From Pigmentiphaga sp. H8 (GTDB lineage Bacteria > Pseudomonadota > Gammaproteobacteria > Burkholderiales > Burkholderiaceae_B): a DNA stretch of 64,000 bases. Below, in pieces: positions 56,529 through 64,000 of the stretch (positions are counted from its first letter, which is position 1; every line of letters starts with the position of its first letter). The DNA lies in NCBI RefSeq assembly GCF_003854895.1, contig NZ_CP033966.1, positions 1,178,001-1,242,000 of the forward strand. Direction: 5' to 3'. A model generated the notes under the pieces. That model worked only from the letters and a program-made list of their open reading frames with translations, had not been told where the DNA came from and made no database searches. A program made the translations under genes and the position numbers.

Positions 56529-57449
56529 ATGCAAGAAAAGAACCCCCATGCCCGCCGCGCCGGCCAGGCCGGCAGGCGCCTCGCGCTGCTGACCGCATGC
56601 GTGGCTTCGCTGGCCGTGATGAGCGGCTGCTCGATGTTCCGCAGTTCGAAGGCGCCCGCTTCGCCGGCGCCGTCCTCGGCGGCCGCAGCGACCGGCTCGA
56701 GTCCGCCCGCGGTGGAGTTCCCGGCCCGCGAGTCGGCGTCGCTGAAGGAAGGTACTTTCGTCAACCTGGACAATCTCAGGCAGATGATCCCGGGCATGAC
56801 CAAGCCCCAGGTCTACGACCTGCTCGGCCCTCCGCACTTCAGCGAGGGCGTGTTCGGCGTGCGCACCTGGAACTACATCTTCAACTTCCGCACCGGCAAC
56901 GGCAACGAGTTCATCACTTGCCAGTACCAGCTGCGTTTCAACAAGGACATGCAGACCGAGGCCGGCAACTGGAACCGGCGCGAGTGCGCGGACTTCGTGT
57001 TCCCGCGCCCGGTGGCCGCTCCGCCGCCGCCTCCACCCGCGCCCGTGCCGGTCAAGCCGGCTCCCAGGCAGATCACGCTGGGCGCCGACGCGCTGTTCGC
57101 GTTCGACAAGTCCGACCTGGCCAGCATTTCGCCCGAGGGACGCCGCCGCCTGGACGAGATCGGCAAGGAACTGCGCAGCGTGAACGTCGAGCGGGTACGC
57201 GTGATCGGCCACGCCGACCGGCTGGGCAGCGCGAGCTACAACGACAGGCTGTCGCGCCAGCGGGCCGCCACGGTGGTGACCTACCTGGTCAATTCCGGCG
57301 TGCCGTCCAATCTGATCAGTTCGGACGGACGAGGCTCGCGCGAGCCGGTAGTGCAGTGCGACCAGCGCAACCGCAGCGAATTGATTGCCTGCCTGGCGCC
57401 GAACCGCCGGGTCGTCATCGAGATCCAGGGCAAGGCCGGTTCGTCGTGA
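56529..57449 (+). CDS. TpgA-like lipoprotein with BamE-like and OmpA domains, partner of the adhesin
   Basis: The 306-residue product has a lipoprotein signal (VMSGC, Cys34). A SmpA/BamE-like domain follows (LDNLRQMIPGMTKPQVYDLLG at about 85-105, then WNYIFNFR), then a Pro-rich linker (about 165-180). The C-terminal OmpA-type peptidoglycan-binding domain contains FAFDKSDL and IGHADRLGSASYNDRLSRQRA. The same two-domain design is known for TpgA, encoded beside the trimeric adhesin AtaA of Acinetobacter, which helps place and stabilise the adhesin. The ATG at 56529 has CGGAGG upstream; an ATG at 56505 lacks a good site. It follows the adhesin by 29 bases. Confidence 0.87.
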   Translation: MQEKNPHARRAGQAGRRLALLTACVASLAVMSGCSMFRSSKAPASPAPSSAAAATGSSPPAVEFPARESASLKEGTFVNLDNLRQMIPGMTKPQVYDLLGPPHFSEGVFGVRTWNYIFNFRTGNGNEFITCQYQLRFNKDMQTEAGNWNRRECADFVFPRPVAAPPPPPPAPVPVKPAPRQITLGADALFAFDKSDLASISPEGRRRLDEIGKELRSVNVERVRVIGHADRLGSASYNDRLSRQRAATVVTYLVNSGVPSNLISSDGRGSREPVVQCDQRNRSELIACLAPNRRVVIEIQGKAGSS

Positions 57450-57453
57450 GTTT

Positions 57454-57481
57454 TTCCGCGCCGCCTCCGGGCGGCGCGGAA
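57454..57481. terminator. Strong 12-bp hairpin after the adhesin operon
   Basis: TTCCGCGCCGCC (57454-57465) pairs perfectly with GGCGGCGCGGAA (57470-57481) around TCCG, immediately past the lipoprotein stop. There is no T-run downstream, so it may stabilise the mRNA end or act with Rho rather than as a classical terminator. Confidence 0.5.
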
Positions 57482-57623
57482 CCTTGACGTACGGTGCGCA
57501 TTTCGTTTGTCTGGCGGACGTCTCCGAGTTAGGATTACCCCTTATCGATCTCCCGCAACGCGCGGCCCGCAAGGCGCTTCCGGGGGCGCGCGCGGCGCGT
57601 GGGGGATCCTTCCGGAGACACGC

Positions 57624-57965
57624 ATGTCCGCATTCACTTCCCTTACCGAAAACTTCGCCGTGGCGCCCCAGCTGGCTCCCGGAGACATGGCCGCCGTCGC
57701 GGCGGCCGGTTTCAAGAGCGTCATCAACAACCGGCCCGACTTCGAAGGCGGCCCGGCCCAGCCCTCCAGCGAACAGATGGAAGCCGCGGCCCAGGCGGCG
57801 GGGCTGAACTACGTCCACCAGCCGGTCAATGGCGCGAACATCCAGCCGGGCGACGTTTCCACCTTCGCGTCCCTGCTCAAGACGCTGCCGGGGCCGGTCC
57901 TGGCCTTCTGCCGCAGCGGGGCGCGATCGACCAAGCTGTTCATGTCCGCCAGCAACTCCCTCTGA
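57624..57965 (+). CDS. DUF442 / TIGR01244-type sulfurtransferase-phosphatase-like protein
   Basis: The 113-residue protein matches the small domain also found fused to beta-lactamase-like sulfur dioxygenases (Blh). It has a NRPDFEGGPAQPSSEQM segment and the loop Cys96-RSGA-Arg101 in FCRSGARS, like a phosphatase or rhodanese active site. No metallo-hydrolase domain is attached or nearby. It may handle persulfide sulfur or have a tyrosine-phosphatase-like role. The start at 57624 has GGAG upstream and ends 12 bases before the DUF748 gene, suggesting one unit. Confidence 0.8.
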   Translation: MSAFTSLTENFAVAPQLAPGDMAAVAAAGFKSVINNRPDFEGGPAQPSSEQMEAAAQAAGLNYVHQPVNGANIQPGDVSTFASLLKTLPGPVLAFCRSGARSTKLFMSASNSL

Positions 57966-57977
57966 CCGGACCGCGAC

Positions 57978-60900
57978 GTGGCGTTCACGCTGGCGGGTGC
58001 GGTCGACGGCATCAAGCGGCGGCGCAAGCTGCTGGTGCGTATTCTCATCGTCCTGCTGGCGCTGTGGCTGCTGTTCCTGGCCCTGACCGCCTGGGGCATT
58101 CCCCGGCTGGTCCGCAGCGTGGCGCTGGCGCAGGTGCCGGAGGCCCTGGGCCGCACGGCCCGCATGGGCGAGGTCTCGTTCAATCCCTTCAAGCTGCGCC
58201 TGCGCGTCCATGATTTCGCCATCCTCGACCAGGCGGGCGCCAAGCCGGACTTCTCGGTGGAGCAGGTCGAGGTCAATGCCTCGATCTCGTCGCTGTTCCG
58301 GCTCGCGCCGGTGGTGGACGGGCTGGCGATCACCGCGCCGCGCGTCTCGCTGGTCCGCGAGGGGCCGCAACGCTTCAACATCAGCGACATCCTCGACCGG
58401 CTGGCCGCCAAACCCTCGGAAGACGGGCCGCCGCCCCGGTTCTCGCTGAACAACGTCAAGCTGGACGGGGGCGAGATCACCGTCGACGACAAGGTCACGG
58501 GCCGCCAGCATACGGTGCGCGACCTGCAGGTGGGCATTCCCTTCCTGTCCACGCTGGCCTATGCCACCGACATCGACGTGCAGCCCAGGCTGTCGGCGCT
58601 GGTCAACGGCAGTCCGTTCAACCTGGAAGGGACCGCGCGGCCCTTCGATACGCCGCGCACGTCTTCGCTGCACCTCAAGATCGATGACCTGGGGCTCGAC
58701 GCGCTGGCCGACGCCGTGCCGGGCGCGATGCCGGTGGCGCTCAAGCACGCGCGGCTCGACAGCGATGCCCAGCTGGTGTTCGAGGAAGGGGGCTCGGCGG
58801 CGCCGAAGATTCGCCTCGAGGGCCAGGCCACGGTACGCGAAGTGGACGTGCGCGACCAGGGCGATGCCGCGCTGCTGGCGTTCAAGAGCCTGGCGCTGGA
58901 GAAATTCGCGCTGGAGCCGCTGGCGCGCCGTTTCCAGGCCGAACGCATCGTGCTGGCCGGCCCCTCGATCCATGCCAGCCGCTCGGCCGACGGGCGCGTG
59001 AACCTGGCCGAGGTGGCCGCCCGTTTCCAGCAGCCGGCGGCGCCCGCGCCCGCGCCCGCCGCGCCGGCGCCCGCGTCCGTCGCGCCCGCACAGGCCGATG
59101 CCTGGCACGTGTCGGTGGGAACCGTGGCATTGCAGGACGGTGAACTCGCCTGGCACGATGAACAGGACCGCTTCGATTACCGCATCTCGGAGTTCGCGGC
59201 CGAGCTGCGCGACCTGAAGCTGCCAGCCGCCCAGGACCAGGCCGTGCCCCTGACCGTGGCCGCGCGCGTGGGCGAGGCGGGGCGCCTGGACGTGAGCGGT
59301 CCGATCCGGCTCCAGCCTTTCTCGGCGGACCTCGACCTCAAGCTGGATTCGCTGGCGCTGCCCGCGCTGGCGCCGCTCTGGAAACCGTACCTGGCGCTGC
59401 GCATCGACGACGGCTCGCTGGGAGCGGCGGCCAAGCTGCACGTGGAGCAGGGCGATTCCCTGGCGGTGCGCTGGGGCGATGGCAGCGTCGCGCTGCGCAA
59501 GCTGGCTGCGGCACCCGTCTCGGACAAGGCCTCCAGCTTGAAGCTGGAGTCGCTGGAGGTGGGCGGGCTGGCTGGGGATCTGGCGGGGCGCACGGCCCGG
59601 ATCGAGCGTATCGCCATCGACGGCCTGGCATTGGCGGCCACCCGGTCGGCCTCGTCGGCCGTGAGCTGGGCGGACATCGTGGTACCGGCCGCGCCCGGTG
59701 CCCGGTCCGCCGGCAAGCCGGCCCCGGCTCCTGCCGGGCATGCCCCGGCCGCGTGGAAGGTGACCGCGGGCACGCTGTCGGTCGCCAAGAGCTCGCTCAG
59801 GCTGACTGACGAGTCCGTGTCGCCCCGCGTGGCGCTGCGCCTGGACGGTTTGCAGATGGAAGCGCGCAATGTCGGTTCCGACCTGCGCGCGCCCGTCGAT
59901 TTCTCGCTGCGTTCGTCCGTCCAGGGCCGCGGCACCGCCGACATCAAGGGCACGGTCGTGCCCGAGCCGCTGTCGGTCAAGGCCCAGGTGCGCGCCAGCC
60001 GGCTCGACCTGGCGGCGCTTGCCCCCTATCTGGCCGAGCGGCTCAACGCCACCGTGAAGAGCGTGGTGGCGGGCGCCAACGGCAGGCTGGAGTTCGCGGC
60101 CGCCACCGGCAGGCAGCCGCAGCGCGCGGCCTGGACCGGCGCCGCCGAGATCACCAACCTGGACCTGATCGACAAGCTCAACTCGGCGGATTTCCTGAAA
60201 TGGAAGCGGCTGGCGTTCAAGCGGCTGAACGTGGTCAGCGCGGGCGAGACGCTCAAGGCCGATCTGGGCGACATCTCGCTGGAAGACTTCTTCGCGCGGG
60301 TGATCCTGAGCGAGCAGGGGCGGTTGAACCTGTCGCAGCTGATCGTCCAGCCGGGCGAGGAAGCGGGGTCCATCACGGCCGAAAAGTCGGCGGAGCCGGC
60401 CGCGAAGGGGGAAAGCAAGCCCCCGGCCGCTGCGCAGGATACCAAGGAGGCCAGTGCCGCTGCCTCCGAGGCGGGCGGCATGCCGCGCGACATCCGCGTG
60501 GGCGCGGTGCAGCTGGCGCGGGGCCACATCAATTTCACCGACAACTTCGTCAAACCCAATTACCGCGCCAACCTGACCGATATCGCCGGCAGCATCTCGG
60601 CCGTATCGTCGGCGGACAGCCAGCCGGCCGACGTGCAGGTCACAGCCAAGGTGGACGGCGACGCGCCGGTGGACATCACCGGCAAGCTCCATCCCTTCGG
60701 GCCGAGGCTGTATACGGACATCCATGCCAGCGCCAAGGGCGTGGAGCTGCCGGCGCTGACGCCCTATGCGGCCAAGTACGCCGGCTACGCCATCGAGCGC
60801 GGCAAGCTGTCCATGGACGTGCACTACCTGATCCAGGACGGCAAGCTCCAGGCCACCAACAAGATCTTCCTCGACCAGCTTACCTTCGGCGAACGCGTCG

Positions 60901-61670
60901 ACAGTCCCGATGCCCTGAAGCTGCCGGTGCAACTGGCGGTGTCGCTGCTCAAGAACAGCCGCGGCGAGATCGACATCGAACTGCCGATCTCGGGCTCGCT
61001 GGACGATCCACAGTTCTCGGTCGGCGGCATCATCTTCCGCGCCCTGATCAACCTGATCACGCGTGCCGTGACGGCGCCGTTCTCGCTGCTGGCCTCGGCC
61101 TTCGGCTCGGGCGAGGAGCTGTCCCACATCGATTTTGCCCCGGGCAGCGCCAGGCTGGATGACGGCGCGCGCAAGCGCATCGACACGCTGGTCAAGGCCT
61201 TGAACGATCGTCCCGGCCTGCGCCTGGACGTGGCCGGCCGGGCCAATCCCACCGTGGATACGGACGGGCTGCGCAAGGCGGGCGTGGAAGCGATGATCCG
61301 CGCCCAGCAGCGCGAGGACTTGCGCAAGCGCGGCGACGAGGCCGGCGACAAGGACCTGCCGCCGCTCGATGCCGCGCAGCGGGCGCGCTATCTGGAAAGC
61401 GCATACAAGGCCGCAAAGATCGACAAGCCGCGCAACATGATCGGGTTGGCCAAATCCATCCCGGACTCCGAGATGGAGTCGTTGCTGGCCGCCAGTGTGA
61501 ACGTAGGGCCCGACCAGTTGCGCGCCTTGGCCGTACGCCGGGCACAGGCCGTGATGGCGCCGCTGCGCGAGGCCAAGCTGGGCGAGAGGGCCTTCGTGGT
61601 GGCCCCCAGGGTCGAGGCCAAGCCCGCCGAGGGGGGCGTGCAGGCGGGCGTGGATTTCAGTCTGAAGTAG
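57978..61670 (+). CDS. DUF748 protein, AsmA-like, with C-terminal OmpA-like segment
   Basis: The 1230-residue protein has one N-terminal membrane helix (about 18-41, LLVRILIVLLALWLLFLAL) and a very long beta-rich periplasmic body. The body is made of repeats resembling AsmA/DUF748 domains (for example VEVNASISSLFRLAPVVDGLAIT and ITNLDLIDKLNSADFLKWKRLAFKRL). It carries Ala/Pro-rich linkers near residues 350-375 and 800-830. Near residue 1050 an OmpA-like strand-helix (HIDFAPGSARLDDGARKRIDTLVKAL) appears. Relatives are thought to bridge the inner and outer membranes, possibly in lipid transport. The start is GTG at 57978; no ATG suits. Confidence 0.85.
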   Translation: MAFTLAGAVDGIKRRRKLLVRILIVLLALWLLFLALTAWGIPRLVRSVALAQVPEALGRTARMGEVSFNPFKLRLRVHDFAILDQAGAKPDFSVEQVEVNASISSLFRLAPVVDGLAITAPRVSLVREGPQRFNISDILDRLAAKPSEDGPPPRFSLNNVKLDGGEITVDDKVTGRQHTVRDLQVGIPFLSTLAYATDIDVQPRLSALVNGSPFNLEGTARPFDTPRTSSLHLKIDDLGLDALADAVPGAMPVALKHARLDSDAQLVFEEGGSAAPKIRLEGQATVREVDVRDQGDAALLAFKSLALEKFALEPLARRFQAERIVLAGPSIHASRSADGRVNLAEVAARFQQPAAPAPAPAAPAPASVAPAQADAWHVSVGTVALQDGELAWHDEQDRFDYRISEFAAELRDLKLPAAQDQAVPLTVAARVGEAGRLDVSGPIRLQPFSADLDLKLDSLALPALAPLWKPYLALRIDDGSLGAAAKLHVEQGDSLAVRWGDGSVALRKLAAAPVSDKASSLKLESLEVGGLAGDLAGRTARIERIAIDGLALAATRSASSAVSWADIVVPAAPGARSAGKPAPAPAGHAPAAWKVTAGTLSVAKSSLRLTDESVSPRVALRLDGLQMEARNVGSDLRAPVDFSLRSSVQGRGTADIKGTVVPEPLSVKAQVRASRLDLAALAPYLAERLNATVKSVVAGANGRLEFAAATGRQPQRAAWTGAAEITNLDLIDKLNSADFLKWKRLAFKRLNVVSAGETLKADLGDISLEDFFARVILSEQGRLNLSQLIVQPGEEAGSITAEKSAEPAAKGESKPPAAAQDTKEASAAASEAGGMPRDIRVGAVQLARGHINFTDNFVKPNYRANLTDIAGSISAVSSADSQPADVQVTAKVDGDAPVDITGKLHPFGPRLYTDIHASAKGVELPALTPYAAKYAGYAIERGKLSMDVHYLIQDGKLQATNKIFLDQLTFGERVDSPDALKLPVQLAVSLLKNSRGEIDIELPISGSLDDPQFSVGGIIFRALINLITRAVTAPFSLLASAFGSGEELSHIDFAPGSARLDDGARKRIDTLVKALNDRPGLRLDVAGRANPTVDTDGLRKAGVEAMIRAQQREDLRKRGDEAGDKDLPPLDAAQRARYLESAYKAAKIDKPRNMIGLAKSIPDSEMESLLAASVNVGPDQLRALAVRRAQAVMAPLREAKLGERAFVVAPRVEAKPAEGGVQAGVDFSLK

Positions 61671-61792
61671 AGGCTTTCCCCCTGCGGGCTTCGCGCGTGC
61701 CCCAGGAAAGACGTCTTTGCATCATGGCGTCCGAGCGAAACGGGCCATGGGGTCTTAGACTGTCGCTTTCACCACGACAGACAGCCTCTTCC

Positions 61793-62344
61793 ATGGTTTC
61801 CAGCAGCACTCCTCCTTCCTCAGGGCGGCGCGAGCGTTACGGGTCGGATCGCTCACTCGGCTATTTGCTCAATCGGACGGCCGACATCGTCTCGACGGCC
61901 TTCATCGAGATCCTGCGCAACGAATCCATCAGCTTGCCGGAATGGCGAGTGCTCACCGTGCTTACCGACCGCGACCAACAAACGCTCAGTGAACTGGCGG
62001 CGCATGTCGGCACGGAGCTGTCCTACCTGTCGCGCATCGTCGCTCACGCGGAGCAGCGAGGCTTGGTGGTCCGCTTGGCGAGTCCAGCCGACAAACGCTC
62101 GACCTGCGTGTCCATTACCGATGCGGGCCGGGCGATGGTGCGGCTATTCATGCCGCAGGCACGGGCCCTGGAGGCGACCTGGCTGCGAGGCATTCCTCCC
62201 GGCGACGTGGAGGTCCTGCGCCGGACCTTGCAGGCCCTCTACAGCAACGTGCTGGATGCATCCACCTCGGCGCGGTCCTCGGGCCGCAAGCTCAAAGTGG
62301 CGCAGCGCGCCCGCAACCGCCGCGACGGTCCCGCGGAGAAGTAG
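61793..62344 (+). CDS. MarR-family transcriptional regulator
   Basis: The 183-residue protein has a MarR winged helix: LGYLLNRTADIVSTAF, then LPEWRVLTVLTDRDQQTLSELAAHVG, LSYLSRIVAHAEQRGLVVR and a beta-wing with ASPADKRSTCVSITDAG. The C-terminal tail is Arg/Lys-rich. It lies 150 bases upstream of an amidohydrolase-Bug operon, with a 52-bp near-perfect palindrome in the gap that is the obvious binding site. It may sense an aromatic acid. The ATG at 61793 is chosen over two earlier in-frame Met codons that add residues unlike the family. Confidence 0.88.
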   Translation: MVSSSTPPSSGRRERYGSDRSLGYLLNRTADIVSTAFIEILRNESISLPEWRVLTVLTDRDQQTLSELAAHVGTELSYLSRIVAHAEQRGLVVRLASPADKRSTCVSITDAGRAMVRLFMPQARALEATWLRGIPPGDVEVLRRTLQALYSNVLDASTSARSSGRKLKVAQRARNRRDGPAEK

Positions 62345-62400
62345 CAGACGGAGCACTGAACGCGGCGCGGGTCGTACACCGCGCCTGCGGGTTTTCTCTA

Positions 62401-62452
62401 TGTGCGCCACATTTAAAAGGTAGTTTAAGCTACCTTTTAAATGTGACGCACA
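62401..62452. promoter_or_regulatory. 52-bp near-perfect palindrome, probable MarR operator
   Basis: The arms 62401-62423 and 62430-62452 match at 22 of 23 positions (mismatch 62407/62446). They contain the 16-bp perfect core CACATTTAAAAGGTAG, then TTTAAG, then its complement. It is AT-rich in GC-rich DNA and lies 43-94 bases before the amidohydrolase start. A stem-loop in RNA is also possible, but no T-run follows. Confidence 0.65.
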
Positions 62453-62494
62453 CGGCTGCCGATCCGTCGGCGCCGATAAAAGAAGGAGATACCC

Positions 62495-63550
62495 GTGGCG
62501 ACTTATGATGGTCCGATCCTGGACGCATTCACCCATTTCCTGCCCCCCGAGTACATGGAGCAGGTCGTGCGCCGCTCCACCAATCGCGACCTGGCCAAAC
62601 GGCTGACAGCCATTCCCATGCTGTTCGACCTGGAGCGCCGCCTGGCCATGATGGAGCGCTGGCCTCGGTACGCCCAGGTGCTGACCCTGTCGCAGCCGTC
62701 GGCGGACAGCGTCTGCGCCGCCGACGAGTCCCCCGCGCTGGCCCGCCTGGGCAACGACGGGCTGGCGGCCGTCGTCGACCGGCACCGGGATCGTTTTCCC
62801 GCTTTCGTTGCCAGCCTGCCGTTGAACAACCTGCCCGCGGCAGTGGAAGAGTTCGACCGCGCCGTGCGCCAGTGCGGCGCCGCTGGTGTGCAGATCGACA
62901 CCAACGTGCAAGGCCTGCCGCTCGATGATCCCCGCTTCTTCCCCTTGTTCGAAAAGGCCGTTGAACTGGACGTGCCGATCTGGTTGCATCCCTACCGCGG
63001 CAGCCGGCCCGCCGACTACCCAGGCGAGGAGAAATCGAAGTATGAGATCTGGCAGGTGCTCGGCTGGCCCTACGAGACCAGTGTCGCCATGGCGCGGCTG
63101 GTCTTCTCGGGCGTGCTCAAACGCCTGCCCGCGCTCAAGATCATCACCCATCACCTGGGGGCGATGATCCCGTTTTTCGAAGGCCGTATCGGTTCTCTGT
63201 GGGATCAGCTGGGCACGCGCTCCGCCGACGAAGACCTCAGCCACGTCAAGGAGATGCTGGGCCGCCGGCCAGTCGAGTACTTCCGCATGTTTTACGGCGA
63301 TACGGCTATCGGCAGTTCGCCGGCAGCCATTCGTTGCGGCCTGGAGTTCTTCGGCGAAGACCAGGTGGTGTTCGCCAGCGATTGCCCCTTCGACCCCGAA
63401 GGTGGCGTGGGTTTCATCCGCGACGGGATCGCGGCCATCCGCCAGCTCGATCTGCCGCTGGCCACGCAACAGAAAATTTTCTACGGCAATACCGCGCGCC
63501 TGCTCAAGCTCGGCCAGGCGCCCCTCGCTCGGGAGGCGAACCATGCGTAA
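62495..63550 (+). CDS. Amidohydrolase family 2 protein (ACMSD-like decarboxylase/hydrolase)
   Basis: The 351-residue TIM-barrel protein is related to aminocarboxymuconate-semialdehyde decarboxylase. His165 (WLHPYRG), His219/His220 (ITHHLGAM) and Asp296 (ASDCPFDPEGG) fit the metal site. The N-terminal ligand pair reads DAFTHF, so Phe12 replaces the first ligand (His in ACMSD, Glu in gamma-resorcylate decarboxylase), while His14 remains. It may decarboxylate or hydrolyse an aromatic-derived acid. The start is GTG at 62495 with AAGGAG upstream. It overlaps the Bug gene by 8 bases. Confidence 0.85.
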   Translation: MATYDGPILDAFTHFLPPEYMEQVVRRSTNRDLAKRLTAIPMLFDLERRLAMMERWPRYAQVLTLSQPSADSVCAADESPALARLGNDGLAAVVDRHRDRFPAFVASLPLNNLPAAVEEFDRAVRQCGAAGVQIDTNVQGLPLDDPRFFPLFEKAVELDVPIWLHPYRGSRPADYPGEEKSKYEIWQVLGWPYETSVAMARLVFSGVLKRLPALKIITHHLGAMIPFFEGRIGSLWDQLGTRSADEDLSHVKEMLGRRPVEYFRMFYGDTAIGSSPAAIRCGLEFFGEDQVVFASDCPFDPEGGVGFIRDGIAAIRQLDLPLATQQKIFYGNTARLLKLGQAPLAREANHA

Positions 63551-64000
63551 ATCCCTCTGTCTCGCGCTTGGCGGCTCGATGTTCGCGTGCACCGCCATGC
63601 TTTCCCCGTTCGCCTGGGCGCAGGCCCCCTCGACGCCGCCAGCCTCGTTTCCGACGCGGGCGATCACCATGATCGTGCCCTATACGCCCGGCAGCGGTGC
63701 CGACATCCTGGCACGTGCGATCGGTCCGATCATGTCGCGCGAGCTCGGCCAGCCGGTCGTCGTCGAGAACCGCGCCGGAGCGAGCGGAACGATCGGCACC
63801 ACCGCGGTTGTCCGGGCGGCGCCGGACGGCCACACGCTTCTGATGTCGGCCGATACCATCACCATTACCCCCAGCCTTTACCGCAAACTGCCCTTTTCTC
63901 CCCAGAAGGATCTGGCGCCGGTCGGCCGGGCTGCGCAAGGAACGCTCGTCCTGGTGGCGAATCCGGAAGTGCCGGCCCAATCCGTGGCCGAGCTGGTGGC
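63543..64000 (+). CDS. Bug-family (TctC) periplasmic solute-binding protein, N-terminal part
   Basis: The first 152 residues are present; the gene runs off the window. It has a signal peptide (to about FAWAQ), FPTRAITMIVPYTPGSGAD, VENRAGASGTIG and AAPDGHT, all standard for Bug receptors. The ATG at 63543 overlaps the end of the amidohydrolase gene (ATGCGTAA), so the two are translationally coupled and controlled together, probably by the MarR protein. It likely captures the compound degraded by that enzyme. Confidence 0.9.
   Translation, partial: MRKSLCLALGGSMFACTAMLSPFAWAQAPSTPPASFPTRAITMIVPYTPGSGADILARAIGPIMSRELGQPVVVENRAGASGTIGTTAVVRAAPDGHTLLMSADTITITPSLYRKLPFSPQKDLAPVGRAAQGTLVLVANPEVPAQSVAELV

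Noticed and set aside
56514..61127. Minus-strand open frame of more than 1500 codons opposite the DUF748 gene
   Set aside because: A high-GC shadow frame. The plus strand has recognisable lipoprotein, DUF442 and DUF748 proteins.

Overview
The window is GC-rich, densely coded DNA from a betaproteobacterium, most likely Alcaligenaceae (Bordetella/Achromobacter-like). The grounds are gene content only: four Bug-type (TctC) solute receptors plus the stump of a fifth, aromatic-acid catabolism genes, a minCDE cluster, folA near thyA, and paired inverted intergenic repeats. No tRNA, rRNA, CRISPR array, transposase or prophage gene was seen. The species cannot be fixed by eye.

Layout. 1-3549: end of a heavy-metal RND efflux operon (adaptor tail, CusA/CzcA-type pump, divergent PII-like protein). 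3831-6679: lipoprotein penicillin-acylase homologue and a small membrane protein. 6690-9316: folA, a dienelactone hydrolase, a 250-bp scar holding only the C-terminal ends of a LysR and a Bug gene, and thyA. 9503-16229: FUSC-family membrane protein, gamma-glutamyltransferase, Bug receptor, ettA. 16285-18413: two adjacent paralogous lipoproteins of a family I do not recognise; a third copy lies at 27601-28494. 18640-22903: a gentisate-type aromatic operon (fumarylpyruvate-hydrolase-like enzyme, gentisate dioxygenase, FAD hydroxylase, Bug receptor). 23015-27431: glycine-zipper lipoprotein, two-ExxH diiron protein, an unknown gene coupled to a PepSY gene, and a second PepSY gene with a PhoPQ-like two-component system. 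28518-30755: D-tartrate dehydratase and a LysR regulator. 30727-32615: minE, minD, minC. 33030-41626: glnS, EnvZ/OmpR-like pair with a divergent Spy-like protein, gluconokinase, metC, recQ. 41660-41906: a very long imperfect palindrome. 41968-48545: exported methyltransferase-fold protein, APC permease, AraC regulator with pobA, ubiX, OprB-like porin. 48565-52272: Bug receptor, amidohydrolase, LysR. 52570-57449: trimeric autotransporter adhesin and its BamE/OmpA-domain partner. 57624-61670: DUF442 protein and a large DUF748 protein. 61793-64000: MarR regulator, a 52-bp near-perfect palindrome, amidohydrolase-2-type enzyme and a truncated Bug receptor.

How the parts work together. Uptake and breakdown of aromatic and hydroxy acids dominates: gentisate, 4-hydroxybenzoate (pobA) and D-tartrate modules, each next to a Bug receptor, a regulator or both. 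A second theme is the envelope: metal efflux, two two-component systems next to small periplasmic proteins (PepSY, Spy-like), many lipoproteins, a surface adhesin and a DUF748/AsmA-like protein. Housekeeping genes (folA, thyA, ettA, minCDE, glnS, metC, recQ, ubiX) are interspersed.

The most unusual items are: the three-member lipoprotein family with an EF-hand-like loop between two cysteines; the deletion scar of a divergent LysR/Bug pair; the PII-like protein with a replaced T-loop behind an RND pump; the two-ExxH diiron protein; the long palindrome after recQ; and the 52-bp palindrome in the MarR-amidohydrolase gap.
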